Both the position numbers and the translations under genes were made by a program. The notes under the pieces were generated by a model. That model made no database searches. It saw only the letters and a list, made by a program, of their open reading frames with translations, and was not told where the DNA came from. From positions 1-64,000 of IMG/VR virus record IMGVR_UViG_3300035070_003528: a stretch of 64,000 nt of DNA, one strand, 5' to 3'. The DNA is from a virus. Below, one piece after another: positions 51,524 through 60,097 of this stretch. The number at the start of each line of letters is the position of its first letter. The stretch's first letter is position 1.

Positions 51524-52171
51524 ATGATTATAACTAAGAAAGTATTCGCAACCGTATCCGGCAGAAATAAAAAGCACTATGAGGAAAAGGGATACAATCT
51601 CCCTTACAAAAAAGATAATCGGGGAAGAACCGGTATACCAAAGGGTACGCAAATCGAAGTCGATGTATTAGATATACATCCATCGAGCCAGATTAAGATA
51701 CAATATAAATGCGATGATTGCGGAAACATTTCGGAAGTTCCGGCTCAATCGATTTTTTGGAGAAAAAACAGCCAGTATAACAAAACCGGAGAAACAGTAT
51801 GTAGGTCATGTGCAAACAAGAGGATGTCTGGAGAAAACAGCGGAAACTATAAACACGGTAATATTCGCTATCCAGAATATGTATCAAATGCCAGAAAAAG
51901 GGGCATTGAGTTCTCGTTATCCGTAGAAGAATTCGAGGAAATAACAAGCCAAGAATGTCATTATTGCGGGGGGGTTTCTGTCGATAGAAACCCCAAGAGT
52001 CGGGGGCAGGGGATTGACAGAAGAGACAGTAATCGCGGATACGAATACTCCAACTGTGTTCCATGTTGCGCGACGTGCAATTTTGTCAAAAATTCTATGC
52101 CATACAACGAATTTATTCAATACATTAAGGACTTATACACAAAGACAAAGGACTATGAAATTCAAGAATAA
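51524..52171 (+). CDS. HNH homing endonuclease splitting the methyltransferase
   Basis: 215 residues. A zinc module (CDDCG..CRSC), a SGENSGNYKHG linker, then an HNH domain (CHYCGG, DRRDSNRGY, CCATC). The gene begins 28 bases after the N-terminal methyltransferase fragment and overlaps the start of the C-terminal fragment by 17 bases. No space remains for a ribozyme core, so it is a gene insertion rather than an intron. Confidence 0.85.
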   Translation: MIITKKVFATVSGRNKKHYEEKGYNLPYKKDNRGRTGIPKGTQIEVDVLDIHPSSQIKIQYKCDDCGNISEVPAQSIFWRKNSQYNKTGETVCRSCANKRMSGENSGNYKHGNIRYPEYVSNARKRGIEFSLSVEEFEEITSQECHYCGGVSVDRNPKSRGQGIDRRDSNRGYEYSNCVPCCATCNFVKNSMPYNEFIQYIKDLYTKTKDYEIQE

Positions 52172-52844
52172 AACAACCGGAGAAATGGTCGAGTGGAACT
52201 ATATCGGCATAAACTCAGCATTGCTTTCCGCACAATCGAGAAAGAGGCTGTATTGGACTAATATCCCCAATGTTGAGCAACCAGAAGACAAAAATATATA
52301 CTTGATTGACATCATCGAATCTGGACGGACAGATTCGATGAAAAGCTATTGCATTGATGCAAACTATTTTAAAGGTGGAAACCTAAAACAATATTTCGAG
52401 AAATCTCGCAGACAGCTTGTTTTTCAAGACAAGTCGCCCACTATTGTTTCCACAATATATAAAGAGAATCCCAAAAGTGTGCTACACAGAAAAAAGTTAG
52501 GCTTGCTAATTGGCGAACAAGTTCCAACAACATTCAGCCGACATGAAAAACTGTCTGGAAAAATATTGGATAAATCCCTTCCGTTAGAATCTAGCAATTG
52601 GAGAGGGTTAAATAGAAACCAAAGACAAACCGCAATTGCAAATATGATTGAATCTGGGGATGTTGTTATTAGAAAATTAACTCCAATTGAATGTGAAAGA
52701 TTGCAGACAGTAGATGATAACCATACCCAGTTTGGTGATTTTGGCGGTAAGATCAAAAAAATAAGTAATACCCAGCGGTACAAAATGCTAGGTAACGGAT
52801 TTACCGTAAGCGTTATTTCTCACATCTTATCTCTTATGATATAG
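52155..52844 (+). CDS. DNA cytosine-5 methyltransferase, C-terminal part
   Basis: 229 residues from ATG 52155. INSALLSAQSRKRLYW (motif VIII) opens the target-recognition region; RKLTPIECERLQT is motif IX-like and MLGNGFTVSVISHILS is motif X. With the 51,052 fragment it covers the whole enzyme. A second motif X copy lies at 53,541-53,606. The pair may work as two subunits, as known for some split cytosine methyltransferases. Confidence 0.82.
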   Translation: MKFKNKTTGEMVEWNYIGINSALLSAQSRKRLYWTNIPNVEQPEDKNIYLIDIIESGRTDSMKSYCIDANYFKGGNLKQYFEKSRRQLVFQDKSPTIVSTIYKENPKSVLHRKKLGLLIGEQVPTTFSRHEKLSGKILDKSLPLESSNWRGLNRNQRQTAIANMIESGDVVIRKLTPIECERLQTVDDNHTQFGDFGGKIKKISNTQRYKMLGNGFTVSVISHILSLMI

Positions 52845-52890
52845 TGGGTGGATATTGTTTTGTAACGAATAGATAAAGGCCGGTAGGATA

Positions 52891-53541
52891 ATGATGGGAA
52901 AAATTTTATATATCTACAAGATAACAAATATAATAAATGGGAAAATCTATGTGGGAAAACACTCTGCAAAAAATATAGAGAATTCATATATGGGGTCTGG
53001 TATAGCTATCAGAAGAGCTATAAAAAAGTACAGACTAGATAATTTTCGCAAGGAAATTCTTTGTATTTGTGAAAACGAAAAAAAATTAAATGAAATGGAA
53101 ATTTTCTGGATAGCCAAAACGGGTTCTTTTAATGATGGCTACAATATGACCAAGGGTGGCGAAGGGGCGCTTGGGTATAAACCAACAGAGGATGTCATTA
53201 AAAGAGCCGCCGAGTCCAGAGCTAGATATTACGAAGAAAATCAAAGCGCCCGTGAAATCTTATCCGAAAAAGCAAGAGAAAGAATCGGTGAGAAAAATCC
53301 GTTTTGGGGTAAGCGCCTATCTCAAGCGCATATCAAAAAAATGACTCAAGCAAGAATTAGAGCAATAACCGGAAGAAATAACCCGTCTGCCGTTAGGGTA
53401 AAATGTATAGAAAAAGATATTGTTTTTGATACAGCAAAAGAAGCGGCAGAGTATTGTGGATTAAAATATTCGACCACAATACTCAAGGCCGCAAAGGGCC
53501 AGCTAAAAACAGCAGGAGGATACAAATGGGAACTGGTCTAA
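52891..53541 (+). CDS. GIY-YIG homing endonuclease
   Basis: 216 residues. LYIYKITNIINGKIYVGKH is the GIY-YIG core with its later Arg helix (RRAIKKY) and Glu (NEMEIFWI). Residues 85-165 hold NUMOD3-type SxxAR/GxxNPFWGK modules, and 170-216 a helix-turn-helix (KEAAEYCGLKYSTTI). It was inserted at the end of the methyltransferase gene. Confidence 0.88.
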   Translation: MMGKILYIYKITNIINGKIYVGKHSAKNIENSYMGSGIAIRRAIKKYRLDNFRKEILCICENEKKLNEMEIFWIAKTGSFNDGYNMTKGGEGALGYKPTEDVIKRAAESRARYYEENQSAREILSEKARERIGEKNPFWGKRLSQAHIKKMTQARIRAITGRNNPSAVRVKCIEKDIVFDTAKEAAEYCGLKYSTTILKAAKGQLKTAGGYKWELV

Positions 53542-53606
53542 CCAACGGATGGACTGTTGATGTAATAGCTCATATCTTTTCGCACATGGAGAATCATGCT
53601 AATTAA
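53541..53606 (+). pseudogene. Displaced motif-X tail of the methyltransferase
   Basis: Twenty-one codons read TNGWTVDVIAHIFSHMENHAN and stop. They are homologous to the GNGFTVSVISHILSLM tail at 52,790-52,841 but differ at most synonymous sites. They lack a start and lie between the GIY-YIG gene and the primase-like gene, whose ATG overlaps this stop by 11 bases. It is the original 3' end of the gene left behind. Confidence 0.8.
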
Positions 53607-54477
53607 TTTCGCGTATAACCCCCATCTCGTTAACAAGCCACCGAAGCTACCGTATGTAGCTCATCGTGCGAATTGGCGCAGGATAAATGGTGGATTTATT
53701 AACAAACGAGGTAGGCCAGAGACATTAGCGAAATTAATTAAACAGGGATACCCGTATACATCAGCGCATCGTCGGTATCGCCACAAGCGGAACTTCATTA
53801 AAGGTCAGGTTCTTTCTCTGGATTTCGATCATGATGGATTTGATACGTTGCTCAATGATACGTTCATCAATACCTATGCTTATTTTATCTACAACACGCC
53901 TAGTAGTACGGCCGATAATCCCCGTTCTCGCGCTGTGTTTGTGCTACCCCATGCAGTTGATCAACCAATTTTGTTTGGAGCAATGGCACAGGGATTGGTG
54001 GAAATGTATGGTGATGCAGACGAGAGTTGCAAAGACCCTGCTCGTATTTTTTTCGGCAGTTTAGATTGTAACATCGTCACGATTGGAAATGTTCTACCAA
54101 ACGAGTTGATGGAAGAAATCGCATCGGATGTATTGAAGCGAGAACAAGAACACCAGAGTTACGAGCCTATTGTTAATAACATCTCATCAGAAACAGTACG
54201 TGATGCTGTTATGCGTCAAATAGAAAGAATTCAATTCGCTGCCCCAGGTGAAAAACATGGCACACGGCTTGCTGTCGGAACTACCGTTGGCGGCTATGTT
54301 GCTGCTGGTTACTTGTCTTATCAAGAAGCAAGTAGCTATTTGTTACAAGCCGCTATAAGTAATACATCTGCCCCACGTCTTGCCGAGAAAGATGTACTTG
54401 ATGGACTTTCTTACGGCATGTCAAATCCCCTTTGTATACCCCCAAAAACGTTCGCTGATTACGGCATCGAAATTTAG
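53596..54477 (+). CDS. Archaeo-eukaryotic primase-like protein
   Basis: 293 residues. VLSLDFDHD (72-80) resembles the primase/RepB hhhDhD motif, followed by NPRSRAVFVLP and CKDPARIFFGS, equivalent to the AEP strand and S-x-x-R motif. The C-terminal 90 residues resemble a PriCT-type helical domain (HGTRLAVGTTVGGYVAAG). Probably primes phage DNA synthesis or acts as a primase-polymerase. Confidence 0.65.
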   Translation: MLINFAYNPHLVNKPPKLPYVAHRANWRRINGGFINKRGRPETLAKLIKQGYPYTSAHRRYRHKRNFIKGQVLSLDFDHDGFDTLLNDTFINTYAYFIYNTPSSTADNPRSRAVFVLPHAVDQPILFGAMAQGLVEMYGDADESCKDPARIFFGSLDCNIVTIGNVLPNELMEEIASDVLKREQEHQSYEPIVNNISSETVRDAVMRQIERIQFAAPGEKHGTRLAVGTTVGGYVAAGYLSYQEASSYLLQAAISNTSAPRLAEKDVLDGLSYGMSNPLCIPPKTFADYGIEI

Positions 54478-54537
54478 TACCCCCTAGCTCGGTTAGCAGT
54501 ATTATGTTACTATGGGTAAAAAAGCTATGGTAATATA

Positions 54538-55092
54538 ATGTGCATGGATGAAACCAAAACCAAGCTGGGGGAAATTGAGCGTCATTTAGAACAAACCGCC
54601 CAGAGACAAATAGAAATACTCAAGACAATCAGTCGCCTGGACAAGCAAAATAGCGAAACCCTCAGCGACGTTGCGCTGGTTCTCCGTGAGCAAGCGCGTA
54701 ATAACCTAGATACAAGTAGGCTGTTAAACGATTTGTCCAGTGAGGTTGCTGGTCTTGCGTTTGAGATTGAGGAACTAAAAAGCTGGCGCAGATTAACAAC
54801 CGGTGGTCACAGCTATGATTGGATTAGCGAAAGTCGCGCAGAACAAAGCCGTATGGCATACCGTGCGCTCAAAGATAGTTTTAACGAAACAGAATTAAGA
54901 GAAATCATTATGAATCTATCTATAGATCCGGCAGAAATTACTGGTGGCAGTTTGGCAGAGATGGCAATGTGGCTAGTTGAGCATTGCCGACGAAACGGCA
55001 AGTTCTGGAACCTTGTGAAAGAAGGACGAGTTGCTAGACCAATGGGGTTGTGGCCTGTCAGTACCGGAGAACTTGGAGGCAGCACATCATGA
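54538..55092 (+). CDS. Coiled-coil protein with effector-associated-like domain
   Basis: 184 residues. Residues 5-85 are a heptad-rich coiled coil. Residues 106-168 read as a helical domain: AYRALKDSFNETELREI, NLSIDPAEITGGSLAEMA, LVEHCRRNGKFWNLV, VARP. The pattern (AL..F....L......L......I.GG......A..L......G....L......RP) matches effector-associated domain 1 (EAD1) of bacterial conflict systems. In a phage it may mimic or decoy a host adaptor; a structural homotypic adaptor is the alternative. Confidence 0.6.
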   Translation: MCMDETKTKLGEIERHLEQTAQRQIEILKTISRLDKQNSETLSDVALVLREQARNNLDTSRLLNDLSSEVAGLAFEIEELKSWRRLTTGGHSYDWISESRAEQSRMAYRALKDSFNETELREIIMNLSIDPAEITGGSLAEMAMWLVEHCRRNGKFWNLVKEGRVARPMGLWPVSTGELGGSTS

Positions 55093-55232
55093 CAACCTTT
55101 CTCGCCCAAAGCGTTGAATACGTTCGTAGAACTAATGAGTTAATAAAAATACACAATGAGAAAACAAAAATACGTGTAGAATATTTACAAAAAGACTTAA
55201 AAACAAAGGAAAAGAATGTTAACAAGAAATAA
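55089..55232 (+). CDS. Small helical protein
   Basis: 47 residues, ATGA overlap with the upstream gene. Lys-rich (LQKDLKTKEKNVNKK) coiled-coil-like. The end overlaps the lysin start. Confidence 0.5.
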   Translation: MTTFLAQSVEYVRRTNELIKIHNEKTKIRVEYLQKDLKTKEKNVNKK

Positions 55233-57786
55233 AATTGGTTTCCATGTCGGCCCAGATGCCCCAGGGAGCAACTTGACTGGAATTGGTAACTGGATGAGAC
55301 AACTTCATGCCGCTGGAATACCGATGGTATTGAAATCAGTAGACAACTACGGCCCTATTTATGAAGCAGATAAAATAGTTGATCCAAACAATACTGTTGA
55401 CCACACATTTGTTTTTAGACTGTCTGATTCAGACTTTTATTCATTCGACACGCCACCTTATAAAGATCCTCAGTATATAAACGATCCGGAAGGTGGGGCT
55501 GTTCTACATTGGAACATGACAAAGCAAAAACTTCCTCCTGAATTCAATAAAGAACGAGTGTGGCTTGAGCTAACTAATGAAGTTGATCGCAATTTGTGTA
55601 CTTGGTTAGACGAGTTTGCCCTTAAAATAGCGCAACTAGCGAATGCCGAGGGGTATAAAGTTGCGTTATTTGGCTGGGCTGGGGGCGAACCAGAACCGCA
55701 GGGCTGGGAGGAAATGCTGGACTTCCTCCGATATTGTGGGGATAATCGCGATAAATGCGCGATTGCAATACATGAATATAGCTTTATTGTCACAGATATA
55801 TTCGATCAATGGCCGTTCAAAGTTGGTAGATTCCAATATCTTTTCGCAATTTGTGATAAATTTGGGATAAATCGGCCAACTACGTTGATTACAGAATGGG
55901 GATGGACTTTAAATGACGCACCTGGGTCTACAACTGCCCTAATAGATATTGAAGCAGTTTCAAATGTGTATAATCAGTATGACAATATACTAGGGGCAGC
56001 GATCTGGTATCTTGGCCCAGGATTTAACATTGCAGATAAGGTTCAAAAACTTATCCAGCCAGTCACGGACTGGACAATTAATTCATTCGTTGAAATAGAC
56101 GAAATTAATCCACCTATAGACGAATTGCCGTCAATAAATGGATGGGAGCAATATATGGAAACAAGTAAGATAGCAGTAGACGTAACTGTAGAAATAGAAG
56201 ACAAGGAAACATTCATTGGATTGGTGCGCGGAATTGGAAGCGCAAATGCCACAGGTGCTCAGTACAGATGGCTATACAACGATGGAACATACAATGTATA
56301 CACCGACTGGGTTGGTCTATCAGCAAGCAGCATACCACAATTAGATATACGAGGACTGGAATTCTTGGTTAGTACAAGTCGGATGTTAACCAAAACGGTT
56401 CCAGTAGAAATCGAATGCCCAAACCCTAATCCGCTCCCTGTTGTTGAGTTTCCGCTCGTTGTGGACTATTCTCACTGGCAGGGAGCAACAAACCACGTGG
56501 CTTTGAAAACAGCAGGCGTTTATAAGTTTATGTCAAAAATTACTGAACATACTGTTTATGTTGACACCGAATTTCTGTCTAGATACCAAAATGCGGTTGC
56601 TGCTGGATATAAAAAAGAAGACATCGCGCCGTATCATTTTTACCGATTCAACAAAAGCCCGGTTGATCAAGCCAATCACTTCGTCAATACATATAAATCA
56701 CTTGTGGGCAATCCAGCCTGTGCATTTGTAGCAGATGTAGAAGACGTTGATAACACTGCCGTTGGCAAACAAGGCGAATTGAAGCTGTTTCTAGATATTG
56801 TAGAATACTTAACTGGGTTCAAGCCTATTATTTATACCGGTAGCTGGTGGTGGACGGCCGCTCGATGGGGTGGTGCTGTTCCTTGGGCGAAAAACTATGC
56901 AATGGTAGAAGCCGAGTACCCGCTAGACCCAGTAAATGACTTCGTTGATTTCAATGCAGCGCACAACTGGACTAAAACACACAGCCCAGCATTGTCATCT
57001 GACTTCACGATTCATAGCTTCTGGCAATTTACAAGCAAGGCAAATGGGATTGCGTTCGGTGTGAGTAGTAAATACCTCGATGTTCAATCGTTCAATGGCA
57101 ATCTTGACGAACTACGTGCTGTTTATACAAAAAAAGGAACTGTGTTAACTGACCCGCGTCCAAATACCAATAAAATAGACATGCTACAGTATATTAGAGG
57201 GCAAAATGGCATTCAATACGAGATGCGCTTTCCAAATGGAAACCAAGAACGCTATCAAGTTCAGTGGGACGTTGCCAATCCGCAAATATGGTACATCGTC
57301 AAGGGCGAAAATCAAGGGCATTACGAGCGTTGGTCTTACGATGACAATTACATCTACCTAGAAATGGACACCTCTCCAGCAAACGCCCCCGATGGGCAGG
57401 CTGTGTATTACACCATTGACAAAAACGGCCGTTCGCCAAAATATCGTCGATTCATGTCTGTTGGAGAGGTATTTAATGACGGTGGACATGTCGTCACATT
57501 CAGAAACGTGTCAAATTGTGCAATAAATACCAGTGACCCCCGCAGTGGAAACGCTGCAAATAACACAACGTTTATTCGTGGGGCATATACAGATACTTTC
57601 TATAACAATATTGTACTAACGGATGTAATTGAGTGTTTGGAAAATACTGAGGGTCAATTCTGGGGTAAAGGATTTGGACGAGTTCGCTGGCAAAGTACCT
57701 GGGGAGAAGCCGAGATCAGTGAAATTCATTCACCCGGCTCTCGTCCAGATGTGTTGCGCCAGCATATTACTTGCCTTGGTCAATAA
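55216..57786 (+). CDS. Large lysin with two glycoside hydrolase domains
   Basis: 856 residues. Residues 1-295: TIM-barrel clan-A type domain with the acid/base Glu in WLELTNE (Glu122) and a nucleophile Glu in ITEWGW (Glu227). Residues about 410-650: GH25 muramidase with VVDYSHWQG, YHFYRF, FVADVEDVD and IIYTGSWWW. Residues about 660-856: beta-rich binding domain. It cleaves peptidoglycan and perhaps a second envelope polysaccharide. No signal peptide is seen. AAGGAAAAG ribosome site. Confidence 0.8.
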   Translation: MLTRNKIGFHVGPDAPGSNLTGIGNWMRQLHAAGIPMVLKSVDNYGPIYEADKIVDPNNTVDHTFVFRLSDSDFYSFDTPPYKDPQYINDPEGGAVLHWNMTKQKLPPEFNKERVWLELTNEVDRNLCTWLDEFALKIAQLANAEGYKVALFGWAGGEPEPQGWEEMLDFLRYCGDNRDKCAIAIHEYSFIVTDIFDQWPFKVGRFQYLFAICDKFGINRPTTLITEWGWTLNDAPGSTTALIDIEAVSNVYNQYDNILGAAIWYLGPGFNIADKVQKLIQPVTDWTINSFVEIDEINPPIDELPSINGWEQYMETSKIAVDVTVEIEDKETFIGLVRGIGSANATGAQYRWLYNDGTYNVYTDWVGLSASSIPQLDIRGLEFLVSTSRMLTKTVPVEIECPNPNPLPVVEFPLVVDYSHWQGATNHVALKTAGVYKFMSKITEHTVYVDTEFLSRYQNAVAAGYKKEDIAPYHFYRFNKSPVDQANHFVNTYKSLVGNPACAFVADVEDVDNTAVGKQGELKLFLDIVEYLTGFKPIIYTGSWWWTAARWGGAVPWAKNYAMVEAEYPLDPVNDFVDFNAAHNWTKTHSPALSSDFTIHSFWQFTSKANGIAFGVSSKYLDVQSFNGNLDELRAVYTKKGTVLTDPRPNTNKIDMLQYIRGQNGIQYEMRFPNGNQERYQVQWDVANPQIWYIVKGENQGHYERWSYDDNYIYLEMDTSPANAPDGQAVYYTIDKNGRSPKYRRFMSVGEVFNDGGHVVTFRNVSNCAINTSDPRSGNAANNTTFIRGAYTDTFYNNIVLTDVIECLENTEGQFWGKGFGRVRWQSTWGEAEISEIHSPGSRPDVLRQHITCLGQ

Positions 57787-58186
57787 AAACCTTGCACAAC
57801 TCGTACTGCGGAGATGGCAATTCGTTATCAATTCCCTGATCCCAAATCGCAAAGCACGTATCGCGTTGTTCCTCTGTATACGGCCCCATCGGAGGTAAAT
57901 CTTGCAAAAACGGCCGTGTCGGCGGAACAATTGCTTGCGGTGTAGCAACGGATTGTAATTCTGTGAAGAAGGCTGTCGCCGTTGCGTTGAAATCAATCGA
58001 TTGAGGTGTCCATGTCGGTAATGGCGTAATAGTTGGCACGGTAATAACATCCCCTTGGGTGTTAATCACCGATGGCGCAACAGGCTGTCTATTAACCACA
58101 ACGGATAACCCATTTTGGCTCATAAGCATATACCCAACAACTAAAACAAGAATAACGAGAATTGGAGTTGATTTATTCATCTCCAT
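57767..58186 (-). CDS. Membrane-anchored Thr/Pro/Ala-rich protein
   Basis: 139 residues. N-terminal membrane helix (PILVILVLVVGYMLM, about 8-24) then a low-complexity stalk (TPLPTWTPQSIDFNATATAFF), and a C-terminal part with two Cys (CFAIWDQ, LCKVF). Convergent with the lysin gene, overlapping by 20 bases. Spanin-like or lysis-control roles are possible; the stalk type is common in Chloroflexota proteins. Confidence 0.5.
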   Translation of the reverse strand: MEMNKSTPILVILVLVVGYMLMSQNGLSVVVNRQPVAPSVINTQGDVITVPTITPLPTWTPQSIDFNATATAFFTELQSVATPQAIVPPTRPFLQDLPPMGPYTEEQRDTCFAIWDQGIDNELPSPQYELCKVFIDQGK

Positions 58187-58281
58187 ATGATAATCAATTG
58201 CTTTTATTTAATAAACAGTACATTCGTGCCATTCGTATTGCGCTGAAAAGATATATAATATTGAAAACAAAGGAGATATTT

Positions 58282-58497
58282 ATGATACTTAAAATTACAG
58301 ATCAAACAGGACACAGTGTTGCAGATACAGATACGGATTACGACCTAGCCGTGGACTTGTTCAAGAAAGCAGTAGATCGCGGCATGTGGGGCAAGGGAAT
58401 CAAGGACGGCCGTAGCGAATTCGTTTCTGTCACGACATTGGATGAAATTCTTGATTATGACGAAGTAATTATGTTGCCTCGTCAAGTTGGTGGATAG
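58282..58497 (+). CDS. Small unknown protein
   Basis: 71 residues from ATG 58282 (AGGAG seven bases upstream, TATAAT at 58,254); a longer frame from 58162 has no ribosome site. Acidic, beta-alpha. Contains ACGGCCGT in GR codons. Confidence 0.55.
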   Translation: MILKITDQTGHSVADTDTDYDLAVDLFKKAVDRGMWGKGIKDGRSEFVSVTTLDEILDYDEVIMLPRQVGG

Positions 58498-58500
58498 ATT

Positions 58501-59322
58501 ATGCAGAATTCGTATCTAGATGGACTCACGCAATGGGAGTTGATACAACTTGTCGCTACATCTACTTATCAAGAAAATTCGCTACGACAGCAAACCTTGG
58601 AAGCGTGGCGGGAGATGGCGTACTATGCCCATGACAATTTCAAAGAATTCCTAACCGGCGTACTAAGTAGTGCGATAGAAGAACGTACTTATATATCAAT
58701 TAGAGTGGAAATCGTTATTCATGGCAATGCTTTTTATGATTCGTATTACATACGAAGAGTGCCTGATATTTCCTACTCATCCTCTTATCTAGAAATATTT
58801 GTTAGCTCAAATCGTTCTCGGGAATTCGCGGTTTCTTTTTCTCCGCCAAGCGAAGATATATTATTTTATCCATCGAAGATGTATGAATATATTAGTCGGG
58901 TTATCGCTGCAATTGAAGCACACATTGCAAATAATGATAATTGGCGCAGATTCGCAGAAGGGGTACATAGAACACAAAATGCGTGGCAATGGACTATTGA
59001 TGACCCTGTAAAAAAAGTAAATAAACGGGCAGAAAAACTACTGCTCTCTCATTGCACGAAAAAACAGCGCAAACAATATAAGGCAAATCAGTATTTTGTT
59101 GTGATTGGTGGCGAAACTGGCACAATGTATCGAATTAGACGTGCATCCCAAATAAACATCGACGTGTTTGTTGACGGTGAAATTGAATACAAACTCTGCA
59201 CCGTTGCCGATCCTAGAAAAAACAGTGGGCTACCAATAGAGGATCAGTTACTTGCACAGAAAACTATGATAGAATTACAGGAAAATCATTTTCTGGAGAT
59301 AGCGAAACGATGGGAACTGTAA
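58501..59322 (+). CDS. Unknown protein
   Basis: 273 residues. N-terminal half is Tyr/Ser-rich; the C-terminal half begins with a KKVNKRAEKLLLSH basic helix and has a CTKKQRKQYKANQYFVVIGGETGTMYRI segment found in several phage proteins of unknown role. No family recognised. Confidence 0.5.
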   Translation: MQNSYLDGLTQWELIQLVATSTYQENSLRQQTLEAWREMAYYAHDNFKEFLTGVLSSAIEERTYISIRVEIVIHGNAFYDSYYIRRVPDISYSSSYLEIFVSSNRSREFAVSFSPPSEDILFYPSKMYEYISRVIAAIEAHIANNDNWRRFAEGVHRTQNAWQWTIDDPVKKVNKRAEKLLLSHCTKKQRKQYKANQYFVVIGGETGTMYRIRRASQINIDVFVDGEIEYKLCTVADPRKNSGLPIEDQLLAQKTMIELQENHFLEIAKRWEL

Positions 59323-59399
59323 TATTTATCATACTGTGTTTCATTTTGTTAGTTGCAAACATATTGGCAATAAATTACGCATTTAAGAGGCAATCGTGA
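59310..59399 (+). CDS. Micro-membrane protein, 29 residues
   Basis: One hydrophobic helix (VIFIILCFILLVANI) and a basic end (FKRQS). Start lies inside the end of the upstream gene; its stop overlaps the next GTG. Confidence 0.5.
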   Translation: MGTVIFIILCFILLVANILAINYAFKRQS

Positions 59400-59593
59400 A
59401 GCAAATTTTGATTAAATACCACCCGCTGTGGCAAGAAGTATACAACTATGAGTTCAATCAGGCTTGCCAACGGTTTAAAAACAGTCGTGGATACTGGCCT
59501 CAAGAAACGTACAATTATGTTCTCAATTCGGTTGAGGCGGAAGCGCGAAGTAACGCAGAAGCAGTTATTAGGGCGTTGAATGAAGACTCGTGA
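59396..59593 (+). CDS. Small unknown protein (GTG start)
   Basis: 65 residues, aromatic-rich N-terminus then helices. GAGGCAAT upstream of the GTG; coupled to both neighbours. Confidence 0.5.
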   Translation: MKQILIKYHPLWQEVYNYEFNQACQRFKNSRGYWPQETYNYVLNSVEAEARSNAEAVIRALNEDS

Positions 59594-59789
59594 GATGGTT
59601 CTGCAATGGGTAGAAGAAAACCCGTTGTGCAACAAAGAAACTATTGTTGCACATATAAAGGGCAAGCCAAGTCTGCTTGTTCGCAATGTCATAGCAGACT
59701 TGTTTAAAGAAAATGTACTTTACTGCACTCGCGCTGGGAAAATATTTATTCCAGTGCCAATAAACTCTGCGTTTAAGGAGATTTTATGA
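59580..59789 (+). CDS. Small winged-helix-like protein
   Basis: 69 residues. NKETIVAHIKGKPSLLVRNVIADLFKENVLYCTRAGKIF has the helix-helix-wing outline of a small winged helix, likely a DNA-binding regulator. No palindromic operator identified. Confidence 0.5.
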   Translation: MKTREMVLQWVEENPLCNKETIVAHIKGKPSLLVRNVIADLFKENVLYCTRAGKIFIPVPINSAFKEIL

Positions 59790-60097
59790 ATTCGCTCGTG
59801 CGTATGCAGAAATTAGACGAATTACACACGCGGATGAAATCAATTTTGGCCGCAAAAGGTAATGATTATGCAAATGATGACGTACTCAGTAACTTCAAAC
59901 TAGCTGGAGCAATATGTCAAATGACGGCAGAAAAACAGTGTTTGTCACTTATTGCAACAAAAGTCGCTAGATTGGGTGTGCTATTAGACGGAAAGCAGGT
60001 GCATAACGAAGCAATTGACGACAGTGTGATAGATTTAATAAATTACGGCTTTTTATTACTATGTTTACTGGAGGACAATGATGAAACTGCTAATTAA
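59786..60097 (+). CDS. Nucleotide-modification-associated domain 1 (DUF1599) protein
   Basis: 103 residues. NDYANDDVLSNFKLAGAI, LIATKVARLGVLL and DSVIDLINYGFLLL are the conserved blocks of the Nmad1/DUF1599 family, a helical domain near nucleotide-modifying enzymes in phages, related to MazG-like folds. May bind or hydrolyse modified nucleotides. Confidence 0.7.
   Translation: MNSLVRMQKLDELHTRMKSILAAKGNDYANDDVLSNFKLAGAICQMTAEKQCLSLIATKVARLGVLLDGKQVHNEAIDDSVIDLINYGFLLLCLLEDNDETAN

Noticed and set aside
51466-52160. Group I intron with an HNH gene in the methyltransferase
   Set aside because: Only about 58 bases precede the HNH frame and its end overlaps the downstream coding sequence, leaving no room for a ribozyme core.
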